From positions 18,378,212 to 18,442,211 of the forward strand of contig CM037795.1 in the NCBI GenBank assembly GCA_021229015.1: a stretch of 64,000 bases of DNA. Direction: 5' to 3'. The notes beneath the pieces were generated by a model. That model had not been told where the DNA came from, made no database searches, and saw nothing but the letters and a program-made list of their open reading frames with translations. This document shows, in pieces, positions 34,203 to 42,212 of this stretch (the stretch's first letter is position 1; each line of letters starts with the position of its first letter). The position numbers and the translations under genes were made by a program. The stretch comes from Solen grandis (taxonomy: Eukaryota > Mollusca > Bivalvia > Adapedonta > Solenidae).

Positions 34203-34401
34203 CGTTTGAATATTGGTCAAAACAAATAAACCGACCAAAGAAGCACTGGCTAAAGCCGGTTTTTACTATACTGGCACTGCGGACAAAGTGACTTGCTTTT
34301 CATGGGGGTAAATTAGGGAACCCTCAGACGAACTTTGGACCGAACACGAAAAATGGTCACCTCATTGTGTCTATATCCGAATGGTATGCATACCTTCTAA
34401 G
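34203..34401 (+). pseudogene. Broken BIR (inhibitor-of-apoptosis repeat) segment
   Basis: Translation shows TFEYW in one frame, then KEALAKAGFYYTGTADKVTC and WTEHEKWSPHCVYI in another, the sequence order of a BIR zinc-binding repeat. It has a frame change near 34220 and an in-frame TAA at 34309-34311. A Trp (34303-34305) stands where the second zinc Cys is expected, so it cannot make an intact BIR fold as sequenced. BIR proteins block caspases and are carried by several insect DNA viruses. A RING ORF follows at 34459, the domain order of IAP proteins. Confidence 0.72.
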
Positions 34402-34411
34402 AGTGTCGATG

Positions 34412-34437
34412 TGATTGGCTGAGGACGTCTATTTAAG
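34412..34437 (+). promoter_or_regulatory. ATTGGCT + TATTTAA module before the RING ORF
   Basis: GATTGGCTGAGG followed by TCTATTTAAG, with the ATG of the RING ORF at 34459. It repeats the inverted-CCAAT plus TATA arrangement seen at 32447 and 32888 on a smaller scale. It suggests that the RING ORF may have its own start rather than being only the tail of an IAP gene. Confidence 0.4.
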
Positions 34438-34458
34438 TACCGAATCAGATATTCAGAT

Positions 34459-34704
34459 ATGTTTGGACTCTTGTTTATGATGGGTGCTTTGATTGATGAT
34501 TTACGTAGGTGGTGGACTGAGCAAAAAGTGACCCTAGATGAAGTAGAAATAATGTGTACTATATGTACAATTGAGACAAAATCGATTGCACTTATACCTT
34601 GCGGACACACGTTATGCTCATGTTGTGGGAATCGATTTCGTGAAGAAGGAAAATGTTGTTTTTGTAAACAGAGAATTACAAATGTACTGCGTATATACAT
34701 TTAA
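34459..34704 (+). CDS. RING-finger protein (IAP-type C-terminal RING)
   Basis: 81 residues. Cys/His spacing CTIC, then CGHTLCSCC and CCFCKQR, gives a compact C3HC4 RING of the type at the C-terminus of IAP ubiquitin ligases (IPCGH and CCFC-like ends). The 30 residues before it are hydrophobic then acidic (MFGLLFMMGALIDDLRRWW). The RING would recruit an E2 ubiquitin-conjugating enzyme. Either it is the 3' part of a broken BIR-RING gene with the segment at 34203-34401, or a stand-alone small RING protein. A TTTGTAAATAAAAACAAA poly(A) module follows the stop by 26 bp. Confidence 0.7.
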   Translation: MFGLLFMMGALIDDLRRWWTEQKVTLDEVEIMCTICTIETKSIALIPCGHTLCSCCGNRFREEGKCCFCKQRITNVLRIYI

Positions 34705-34730
34705 ATGTCATTTTGTAAATTTTACTCTAT

Positions 34731-34748
34731 TTTGTAAATAAAAACAAA
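34731..34748 (+). terminator. Poly(A) module TTTGTAAATAAAAACAAA
   Basis: Identical 18-mer at 38582-38599 after the major capsid gene. It contains AATAAA. Here it lies after the RING ORF and touches the ATG of the integrase. Confidence 0.6.
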
Positions 34749-35826
34749 ATGTCAGACTGGAAACAGTATTTGTCTTCTTTATACTTTAACCCTAAGTCCC
34801 CAGCTAGTTTTCTGGGTCCCGAAAAGTATCAGTTGGTCAAGACAGAGGGAAAATTTAAAATCGGTAGACACCGTATTAGAAAATTGTTGCAAGATCAAGA
34901 ATCTTATTCACTGACACGAGGCGTAAGACGGAAGTTTCCGCGCTCAAGGGTGATTGTAAATGGTATGGACAGTCAATGGGATATAGACCTGATGGACATG
35001 GTTGATTTGTCAAAAGACAATGACGATCGCAAGTACGTTTTGGTGACAATAGACATTTTCTCACGTTTTGCTAGCGCTCGTCCAATAAAAAGTAAAAAAG
35101 GTGTAGATGTAACTCGTGCGCTTCAACACATATTATCAGGATCAAGGAGACCGAACACAGTTCGGAGCGACTTGGGTATGGAATTTAGATCAAAGGATGT
35201 CAATAAATATTTAACTAGTCTAAATATTCATCACTTTTATGCGTATAATACAGAGACAAAAGCCAATTACGCCGAACGATTTATCAAAACCTTGAAACAC
35301 AAGATATTCCGGTACCTGTTAAAGAAAAGGACAAAGAGGTATATCGACGTCCTAGAAGATATGGTCCATAGCTACAATGCAACAGTACATCGTAGTTTAG
35401 GCGTTGTGCCTAACAGTATTACCCTAGAGAATGAAGGCGAAAGCCGGCTGCAACAATATTTACTGAGAAATAAAAGAAATCTTAAATCGACAAAGAAGTA
35501 CAAATTCAAAATAGGCCAAACCGTTCGTCTTTCCCACATTCGAGGCATATTTGATCGCGAATATTCGCAAAAATGGACCGGTGAAATTTTCAAGGTGGAT
35601 ACACGTTTCAAAGTTAAAAGATTGGGACGGACAAGCTGTCAAAGGCACATTTAATAATCAAGAGCTCCAAGCTGTGACTGTGGACGCTACAACCGAGTAC
35701 CACATTGAAAAAATTCTAAAGAAAAGGGTGAGAAATAAACAGAAAAAAGTTTTTGTACGTTGGTTGCACTGGCCTAAACAGTACGATAGCTGGATCCCGG
35801 AAAATGACGTCATCAACTATTCATAG
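34749..35826 (+). CDS. Polinton integrase, DD35E core plus chromodomain, frame switch between them
   Basis: The core is in one frame from 34749 to about 35610: QWDIDLMDM (candidate first Asp, residue 80), VRSDLGMEF (Asp 141) and NYAERFIKTLKHK (Glu 176). This gives exactly 35 residues between the last two acids, a D,D35E retroviral-type integrase. An SH3-like stretch follows (KIGQTVRLSHIRG). The C-terminal chromodomain (EYHIEKILKK, KKVFVRWLHWPKQYDSWIP) is in another frame, open from 35551 to 35826, so a shift occurs near 35610-35620. No zinc HHCC region is evident in the short N-terminus. The enzyme would integrate element DNA, with the chromodomain steering it to chromatin. The copy is probably inactive unless the shift is a sequencing error. 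Confidence 0.93.
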
Positions 35827-35906
35827 TCACGTGACCCTCTCACTATATTAACCTGACTTTCCTCAGTTTTTCACATTTGTGCTATAGACTTCGAGTGGAC
35901 AACACC

Positions 35907-36437
35907 ATGTATATCACTAATATCGTGTTTAGCGCCAATATCGGATGCTCTATTGACTTGAAAAAACTATGCTACCGTATAACCAATGTAAGATTTGACC
36001 CAAAGACATTTCCAGGTCTGATATGGCAACACAAAACGATCGGTGGCAACTGTTTGATTTTTGCCAACGGAGTTATCAACTGCAACGGAAAAGTGACATG
36101 TCCGGCAGAAGGACGTCAGCGATTGAGACAATATGCGAGATGTTTACAGCGAATGGGGTACCCAGTACACCTCACAAAGGTGAGATGGATCACTCTTTCA
36201 GCAACATACACCTTGAGCGAACGTCTGGACTTGGAACAATTGGTAAAAGAGAGAGTTTCGATCGTTTACGAACCTGAACTCTTTCCTGCCGCCAATTTCA
36301 AAGTAAAAAATGTCAATTTCTGCTGTTTTCATAGTGGGAAAGTGGTCATTACGGGAGTGACATCGATGAAACAAATCGATGATATCGTCTACCCTACAAT
36401 GATTGAGTTGGAACTGTATACGCGTAAGAAAGACTGA
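35907..36437 (+). CDS. TATA-box-binding protein (TBP) homologue encoded by the Polinton
   Basis: 176 residues from the ATG at 35907, the size of the TBP core alone. Two direct repeats are visible. Repeat 1 has YITNIVFSANIGCSIDLKKL, RFDPKTFPGLIW, CLIFANGVINCNG and RQYARCLQRMGYP. Repeat 2 has a LEQLV stretch, YEPELFPAANF, FHSGKVVITG and VYPTMIELELY. The four Phe positions that kink TATA DNA in cellular TBP have counterparts at F35, F52, F126 and F141; spacing is 17 as in cellular TBP for the first pair and 15 for the second. It is open from end to end despite decay nearby. It lies 80 bp after the integrase and 27 bp before the minor capsid gene. Some giant DNA viruses carry TBP-like genes; I do not recall one described from Polintons. 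Confidence 0.86.
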   Translation: MYITNIVFSANIGCSIDLKKLCYRITNVRFDPKTFPGLIWQHKTIGGNCLIFANGVINCNGKVTCPAEGRQRLRQYARCLQRMGYPVHLTKVRWITLSATYTLSERLDLEQLVKERVSIVYEPELFPAANFKVKNVNFCCFHSGKVVITGVTSMKQIDDIVYPTMIELELYTRKKD

Positions 36438-36464
36438 AGAGACAAAGAAAAGAACATTAAAATT

Positions 36465-37265
36465 ATGGACAGCTTCTACCTCTATCTCAATAGTCAAGAT
36501 TCTCTCGACATACGTAAGAATAACAACCCATCTGAGTGTTGGATTCAACTACCGAAATCGTATCATTTGGATGGACAGTGGTCTTGCTCCTTAACAGAAA
36601 TCACACTAAACTGTGATTTTACACCAAAGTCAAAACGATTGTACCTGTGCTGCGATTTGATTGAAGAATCTTACGTAAGAAATTCTCTCATACCAGTGCT
36701 TAGAAACGTAGAGGTCAATTCGAGATATAAGAAGTTGCTGACTACAGAGTATAATCAACTTATTTATAAGCCAGTGACTGTGTCTCAGCTGACAACAATA
36801 CGACTGTTTTTAAGAGACGAACATTTGAATTTAGTCACATTCACGACCAACGAACTGCATTGCCTCCCTACATTTCAAGAAATCATGGGCTCGATAGAAG
36901 TATATGACCATCACCAACAAAAATGGGTTCCCTATAACCCTGACCCCGAGGAGTTGTATCAACACTTGAAGGATTTGAGGGACGGGTACGTTCAACCCGA
37001 CCACCTTGGACGGTATTTTATAGGGAGCGGTAGATTTAATAGACAAATAGCCGAAATGAACAAACAAAAAGAAACCCCTACCGTGAACTTAGTGACACCC
37101 GTAGCACAGGCCAATGCAATAGCGCAATCGGAGATTGATCGTGAGCGTAAGAATAGCACTGACAAAACGCGTAAGAATAGCGCCGGCAAAAAACGCAAGA
37201 ACACATCTCAAACTATCGCACCAAAACAGCCAAGATTGGTCTATCCCCTAGACAACGCCTTTTAA
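36465..37265 (+). CDS. Penton-like minor capsid protein
   Basis: 266 residues, lying directly before the major capsid gene (2 bp between stop and ATG), the usual place of the Polinton minor capsid (penton) gene. The N-terminal half opens MDSFYLYLNSQDSLDIRKNN, then has the LDGQWSCSLTEITL turn and KRLYLCCDLIEESYV, the pattern of the single jelly-roll penton of Polintons. The C-terminal 60 residues are basic and repetitive (KNSTDKTRKNSAGKKRKN), likely a DNA-interacting or nuclear-localising tail. No disruption is seen. Confidence 0.78.
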   Translation: MDSFYLYLNSQDSLDIRKNNNPSECWIQLPKSYHLDGQWSCSLTEITLNCDFTPKSKRLYLCCDLIEESYVRNSLIPVLRNVEVNSRYKKLLTTEYNQLIYKPVTVSQLTTIRLFLRDEHLNLVTFTTNELHCLPTFQEIMGSIEVYDHHQQKWVPYNPDPEELYQHLKDLRDGYVQPDHLGRYFIGSGRFNRQIAEMNKQKETPTVNLVTPVAQANAIAQSEIDRERKNSTDKTRKNSAGKKRKNTSQTIAPKQPRLVYPLDNAF

Positions 37266-37267
37266 AC

Positions 37268-38527
37268 ATGTATCGTCAAGATTATCATCAAGAACATGTG
37301 TCATTGTTTGTCCCGTCCCCTACTGACCCGTCTATCGTCTCGAGAGAATGGATCGACTTTCGACCCGTGAATCAAGTCGCGGATACGTCGGTGCTAGAAT
37401 TTAACATACCGGGCCAATCTGCATATTATGTCGATCTTAGAAGGAGCGTATTGAGCGTAAAAGCAAAGGTCGTTAAGGGAGATAAATCAAACCCTACAGA
37501 TACTGAAGTGTTTGCTCCAGTGAACCTTTTCCTAAGTTCGATCTTTCGCCAGGTGGACGTGACCTTTCAACAAACACCTTTGCCACATACGGGCACTAAC
37601 TACCCGTATAAAGCCTATATCGACACTATATTGAACTCTAACGAAAACGAACAGAAGGGGTCATTGACCACTCAGTTCTTTTACAAAGATAATGGTAATG
37701 TAGACACTACTGATGGCAAATCTGGAACCAATGAAGGGTTAAAAACAAGATTCAATAAGGCCATGGGCGGTGCAATCATTGATATGGAAGGACCATTACA
37801 TGTGGACATATTTCAACAACCTCGACTGCTCATGAATGGCGTATCTATAGGATTAAAACTGTGGCAAGGACACGGTTCATTTGGAATTATTAGCGATGCG
37901 CTGAACCCCGATTACAAAGTCCAAATAGTTGATGCACGTTTCAAATTATGCGTAATAAAACCTTCGAGCGCCATTTTACTTGCCAATGAGAAAATGATCC
38001 GGGATGTACCTGCCAAATATCCCTACCTTCGATCGGATATAAAAACAGTGTCTGTAGCCGCGGGGCAATATAGTTTCAATGCGGATGACATGTTTCAATG
38101 TCTCTTACCCAGTAAACTGATTGTTGGACTGGTGTCTAGTGCCGCGTACAACGGGGACTATGCCAAGAACCCTTTTCATTTTCAACATTACGACCTCAAC
38201 TCATTGGGTCTATACATTGACGGTCAAGCCATCCCCACACAGCCCCTGCAACCCAACTACGCTTCGGACCAGTATATCGATTGTTATAGTACGCTCACCC
38301 AGCACAGAAGAGACATTAATATCACCTCGGAAGAATATAAGAAAGGATTTTGCTTCTACTTATTGAATATTGATCCTTTCTACACGTTTAACAGTAAGAG
38401 ACGAGGACACCTCCGCCTAGAATTGAAGTTTACCACCGCCCTACCAGAAAGCGTCACGTTGATCATGTATGCCACTTTTCCGGAAATTCTCAACATTAAC
38501 GAAGCCAGGGCCATATTTGTGAAATGA
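37268..38527 (+). CDS. Double jelly-roll major capsid protein
   Basis: 419 uninterrupted residues. It opens MYRQDYHQEHVSLFVPSP and has WIDFRPVNQVADTSVLEFNI, YVDLRRSVLSVKAKV, IFRQVDVTFQQTPL and, near the C-terminus, RRGHLRLELKFTTALPESV. These are hallmarks of the Polinton major capsid protein, often annotated in invertebrate genomes as F54H12.2-like. The family forms hexon-type trimers with two jelly-roll folds building an icosahedral shell. Position after the penton gene and convergence with the ATPase operon agree. The intact frame suggests recent insertion or a selected function. Confidence 0.92.
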   Translation: MYRQDYHQEHVSLFVPSPTDPSIVSREWIDFRPVNQVADTSVLEFNIPGQSAYYVDLRRSVLSVKAKVVKGDKSNPTDTEVFAPVNLFLSSIFRQVDVTFQQTPLPHTGTNYPYKAYIDTILNSNENEQKGSLTTQFFYKDNGNVDTTDGKSGTNEGLKTRFNKAMGGAIIDMEGPLHVDIFQQPRLLMNGVSIGLKLWQGHGSFGIISDALNPDYKVQIVDARFKLCVIKPSSAILLANEKMIRDVPAKYPYLRSDIKTVSVAAGQYSFNADDMFQCLLPSKLIVGLVSSAAYNGDYAKNPFHFQHYDLNSLGLYIDGQAIPTQPLQPNYASDQYIDCYSTLTQHRRDINITSEEYKKGFCFYLLNIDPFYTFNSKRRGHLRLELKFTTALPESVTLIMYATFPEILNINEARAIFVK

Positions 38528-38581
38528 ATAATCGAGAAAGTGACAGCGAGATGTACACAGTGACTGTATAGTAATTGTGAC

Positions 38582-38599
38582 TTTGTAAATAAAAACAAA
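38582..38599 (+). terminator. Poly(A) module TTTGTAAATAAAAACAAA
   Basis: Exact 18-base repeat of 34731-34748, here 55 bp after the capsid stop codon, with AATAAA inside and a second AATAAA just after. It sits at the convergence point of the two gene groups. Confidence 0.65.
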
Positions 38600-38683
38600 C
38601 AATAAATGTATACTTATTTGTATTTTATTTGAAGATATATAGACATAATAAAATTGAAATAAAAAAGAAAAATGTCTCTGTTT

Positions 38684-38941
38684 TTAATACGAAATCCAGT
38701 CAATTGAACGTTTCTCCTTCTTTTTTTGAACACGTATTCCAGGGGGAGGGTGAGCTACCCTGTGTCTTTTCTTCATTTGTAATCTAGAGGGTGAAAGAGG
38801 TCTGTTTGAGGACGGCTTTGGTTCTTCGCTTACGGGCATGTGTGTCCTTTTTTCGTCACTCGTGGATTGCTCACCAAATCCTTCTATAGTTCTCTGTAGT
38901 CTCTGATATTTTTCGTAAGGAATAAGCACGAGCTTTTCCAT
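38684..38941 (-). CDS. Small Polinton late protein with LIPYEKYQRL start
   Basis: 85 residues, N-terminus MEKLVLIPYEKYQRLQRTIE, a Pro/Ser-rich middle and a basic tail (QMKKRHRVAHPPPG, KKKEKR). Polintons often carry such a short protein with a conserved vPyeky-like start next to the ATPase group; its role is unproven. The start codon lies two bases after the stop of the next upstream gene, so both are probably co-transcribed. Confidence 0.62.
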   Translation of the reverse strand: MEKLVLIPYEKYQRLQRTIEGFGEQSTSDEKRTHMPVSEEPKPSSNRPLSPSRLQMKKRHRVAHPPPGIRVQKKKEKRSIDWISY

Positions 38942-38943
38942 GA

Positions 38944-39267
38944 CTACTGAAGCACAGAGTCTAAATAGACTGACGCTATTTTTACCAACGTAAACACCAG
39001 TTTCTGTTTGTCTCGTATCGCTATCTTCTTCTCTTCAAATCCGATCTTTTTATCCACCAACGAGTATACAAAACGGCGTTGACGCTTGAGACTCTTCTTC
39101 TCTGACTGAGTCAATGGTATTTTAAACTTGAGTATATTGTTGGCAATCTGACTTAACGCTCTCAATTGTTGTTTGGTAATAGTATGCAATAAAGCTTTAC
39201 TTTGTGCTGACGTAGTCTGTGTTAATAGATGAAGAAAATGACGTTGCTGTTTTATCAATTCTACCAT
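38944..39267 (-). CDS. Small helical Polinton protein
   Basis: 107 residues, Lys/Arg-rich and predicted helical: LLTQTTSAQSKALLHTITKQ, NNILKFKIPLT, KKSLKRQRRFVYSLVDKKIG. Proteins with this pattern recur in Polintons of many animals without known function; they may bind DNA or the capsid interior. It lies between the small late protein (2 bp) and the ATPase (8 bp), in a compact minus-strand operon-like block. Confidence 0.65.
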   Translation of the reverse strand: MVELIKQQRHFLHLLTQTTSAQSKALLHTITKQQLRALSQIANNILKFKIPLTQSEKKSLKRQRRFVYSLVDKKIGFEEKKIAIRDKQKLVFTLVKIASVYLDSVLQ

Positions 39268-39275
39268 AGTTATTC

Positions 39276-39923
39276 TTACGTTAGTCGATAGATAATAGGA
39301 TATTCTCCCGGAAAGATATCCGTTCTTAGTCGGTATTTGTCTTTGGCATGAGGACTAGTGTCGACCAATAAGTAACCGTATGTCAGGGCATCTTCATACG
39401 CTTTCAAAAATCCTTTGGATTTTCCGGGGTAGAGTTGTCGACCTAGAATGCCTACTTGCGATATATCCCTTACATTTTTCATCAGCACCATATACCAAGT
39501 ATTAAGGGCTATGGTTCTTGCGTGTTTCCCGCCCGGGTATAGATTCTGAGTTATTAGTATTACTGATATCTTTCTGTGATGGCATCCCTGGGTGAATAAC
39601 AATTCCATGTCCTTGTTTCGCATGACTTGATGCATTAAATCGTCAATGATAATCAGTTTATGACGTCGGTCATGGGTAAACTCGTTCAGTTCTTCTGTTG
39701 ATGGCAGCCCTTCTTTGCTGTAAAAGTTGGGAATGGTCCGTTCCATATGATCAAACACATCTTGATGTATCCCATAGCAGTACAGTATTTGAGAAGGCGG
39801 GTCATTAGTATACATATCCGGCAAATGTTTTAAAAACTTGTACACCCATTGCGTTTTTCCGCTTCCAGTTTGACCACTGATACAAATACTTGAGCAGGGT
39901 TCAAAAGGTACTAGAGCTTTCAT
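39276..39923 (-). CDS. FtsK/HerA-type DNA packaging ATPase
   Basis: 215 residues. Walker A GQTGSGKTQ is at residues 17-25 and Walker B KLIIIDDLM at about 89-97. A polar sensor-like segment SVILITQNLYPGG follows at about 120-132. This is the A32-like packaging ATPase of Polintons, adenovirus-like and giant viruses, which drives genome DNA into the preformed shell. Length matches the family. The frame is intact. The ATG overlaps the stop of the membrane protein gene by one base. Confidence 0.95.
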   Translation of the reverse strand: MKALVPFEPCSSICISGQTGSGKTQWVYKFLKHLPDMYTNDPPSQILYCYGIHQDVFDHMERTIPNFYSKEGLPSTEELNEFTHDRRHKLIIIDDLMHQVMRNKDMELLFTQGCHHRKISVILITQNLYPGGKHARTIALNTWYMVLMKNVRDISQVGILGRQLYPGKSKGFLKAYEDALTYGYLLVDTSPHAKDKYRLRTDIFPGEYPIIYRLT

Positions 39924-40198
39924 TATTTCTTAAGTTTAGGACTGGGGAGGGCGTATCCTATACAGCTACTTAACAAGCTGATCCACAGTTCGCTACTTCC
40001 GTTTTGTAGGGACAAATTAACGTTGGAAACGATGATTATAATGTAGACAATAATCATCTGACAGAAGTAGACAATTTCGGCTTGAGGTACTCGGGTACCT
40101 AACAAATGCCACTTTTCCCCGTTAGATCGAATCTCTTCGTCATGGGGTAAATAAATAAACGTTTCCCTTTCGGGTGTAATATCTTCGTTTGTATTCAT
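39923..40198 (-). CDS. Small Polinton membrane protein
   Basis: 91 residues. A polar N-terminus is followed by VPQAEIVYFCQMIIVYIIII (helix about 42-60) and ELWISLLSSCIGYALPSP (helix about 70-84). The two-helix pattern with this LWISLLSSCIGY end is common in Polintons. It could be a virion membrane or assembly factor; function is unknown. It is the first gene of the compact late block, and the CCAATGACAAAAAA array lies just upstream. Confidence 0.68.
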   Translation of the reverse strand: MNTNEDITPERETFIYLPHDEEIRSNGEKWHLLGTRVPQAEIVYFCQMIIVYIIIIVSNVNLSLQNGSSELWISLLSSCIGYALPSPKLKK

Positions 40199-40370
40199 AT
40201 TCTTACGTATATCTGGGTAGTATAGATAAAAAAAGAGCTTTTATTCTTACAATTTTATTCACATAGATGAGACATATTTAAATTTAACTAAAATCAAGTC
40301 ATGACGTAAAGCAAACATACAAAAAAATTAATCTATATGAAATTACACTTAAACCTTACAAAAAATCAAT

Positions 40371-40622
40371 CAACCAATGACAAAAAATGGATCAGACAAT
40401 GACAAAAAATCAATCAGACAATGACAAAAAACTGACCAATGACAAAAAAACTAATCATCTATTGACAAAAAATTGATTTTCCAATGACAAATAATTGACC
40501 ATCTAGTGACAAAAAATGAATAACCAATGACAAAAAATGGATCAGAAACAAAAAAAACAGACTTTGACAAAAAATTGATCAATGACAAAAAAAAAACTAA
40601 TCATCTATTGACAAATATACAA
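40371..40622 (-). promoter_or_regulatory. Degenerate array of CCAATGACAAAAAA units
   Basis: About fifteen units of the form (C)CAATGACAAAAAA or CTATTGACAAAAAA, spaced 14-20 bp with ATCA/GATC spacers, fill the gap between the polymerase gene and the late block. The units hold CCAAT cores and lie 5' of the minus-strand late genes, so enhancer or promoter use is possible. A simple AT-rich minisatellite is the alternative. Confidence 0.6.
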
Positions 40623-40634
40623 TACATCAATATT

Positions 40635-42212
40635 TTATATACAATGTTCAAAATCCGTATGGTACAGTATCAAAATTGTCATCTTCTTCGTTTGGTATAA
40701 CCATTTGATATTTTTGTTTTCTTCTCTGTTGTACAATTTTCGTTTTCGTTTATCTCTACATATTTTTCTAGGATTAGTTATCGTTATACTTGGATTACTT
40801 TTGGGATCTGTCACTATCTGTTTCACACTGTTAAAGTTTATCAGTTGACTATTTGTGTAATTCAATGTGAAACCTCTCACCTTACATGTTTCATTGTTTT
40901 TATTGGTTTTGTATGCGTAGTTTTTAGGGCCACCAGACACAAACTCTACAATGTGCTCTCCTCCCCCTAACTCGTCCGTCAATTCACCCAAGTAGTCCCC
41001 AAGAGGTGGATCATATTCCCGGGTCTACTTACGTAAATGACACTGTCTGTATCGTAATAGAGTACGCGTCTGTCGATTTGTTCTAGCACACTGTACAGTT
41101 TGAGTCTGGCCCAACATGTCGTAAAGGTGGCCAAATAGATATTGGTCTTATTGTCTTCGGGCTGGCAGTCCTGTTTGTATATCCATTCAATCTGTATTGT
41201 TTCATTAGATAATATGTGAAAGTCAAGAGGTGTTTTCATTGGATCGGAAAATAATTGAAAGAACAAATTGGGTTTTTCGCAATTTTCTTCCGATCCAATG
41301 AAACTCCCTCTTTCTCAAAGTACTGTTTGATATAAGTCATAACATCCTCTTTCGTTTTAATCCAGTCAGGGGGGCCACTCGCTTCCTGTTTAAACTTTAA
41401 AAACGTGTCTATGTATTTGGCAAATAGCCCCCCTTCTCTGGTTTTCGGGTCATATTGAGTCGATTCCTCCCAGTGGTATACTTCGTATATTTTCTGAATT
41501 GTGTAACCTAACCTAACCGCCGTCTGAATCTCCGGTGTACACCAAGTACCGGTCAACACCCTTTCGTCATCGGAACACGTACATGAGTCACGATTCTCGG
41601 TATCCGCACAGGTTCTACATAAAGGAAATTTCAGTTTACCATTGGATCTATACGGGAGGACTGGATGATACAGTCCTCGGGGTGGTAAGATCTTGACTTT
41701 GGCAATACCGAAATAATCATTTATGTCTCCGAAATCTTTGGTTATCATTTCAGGATGACCAATGGGATACCGACAATACTTGTTGACCCACGGATACAAG
41801 CTCGTGAAATCCACGTACTTGATTTCTTCGTGTTCTTTTGTTTGATAGTAGAGTTGACTGGCATTGGTGCGACCGCCGAAGAAACTCTCTCTTGGGTCTA
41901 GTCTGTCTGTCAAGTCCAATTGTCCAATGAACGCTTGAAGATCAGGGTTTTGTTTTTTCTCTTTTAAAAATTCATGGTCCCAAATACAAACGTACTTCAT
42001 TCCTAAACTTTCTAGGTGAGTTTTCTTTTTATAGTCAAGGCATACAACTCGCTCAGAGATTGGTGTGTGAGTGGATGACGCGTCTCTTCACGATCCTCTG
42101 GGAAACAAATAGGGCAACCATGAAACACAAATCCGTGATATTCATAGACCGTATTTGTTTCTTCATGTGTATGATACAGTCTGAAACTGTTGCGAGTCCC
42201 ATGTGGACTCAA
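40635..42212 (-). pseudogene. Protein-primed family B DNA polymerase, fragmented, motif B missing
   Basis: Four overlapping open pieces in different frames: 42212-42012 (VYEYHGFVFHGCPICF, the usual N-terminal part of the polymerase region), 42000-41236, 41266-40979 and 40991-40635. Motif A is KYVDFTSLYPWVN near 41810, and motif C is YYDTDSV near 41050. The motif B helix with its invariant Lys and Asn-Ser is absent between them; there the frame breaks at a 24-bp inverted repeat (41234-41257 and 41280-41303). The C-terminal FVSGGPKNYAYK motif is typical of protein-primed enzymes. The N-terminal exonuclease and terminal-protein portion is cut off by the R2-like insertion. It is certainly non-functional. 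Confidence 0.95.

Larger units (their letters stand above)
32440..42212 (+). mobile_element. Degenerate Polinton/Maverick (endogenous virus-like DNA transposon)
   Basis: One block holds an integrase with chromodomain, a penton-like minor capsid protein, a major capsid protein, a FtsK/HerA packaging ATPase, small Polinton-type late proteins and a protein-primed family B DNA polymerase, the hallmark set of Polintons. Gene order is two convergent groups meeting at about 38.6 kb. Non-standard cargo is a PC4-like protein, a BIR segment, a RING ORF and a TBP homologue. Damage includes a frame switch in the integrase, breaks in the BIR segment, a fragmented polymerase lacking motif B, and an R2-like insertion. 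No adenain-type protease or terminal inverted repeats were recognised. The stated ends are approximate. Confidence 0.93.
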
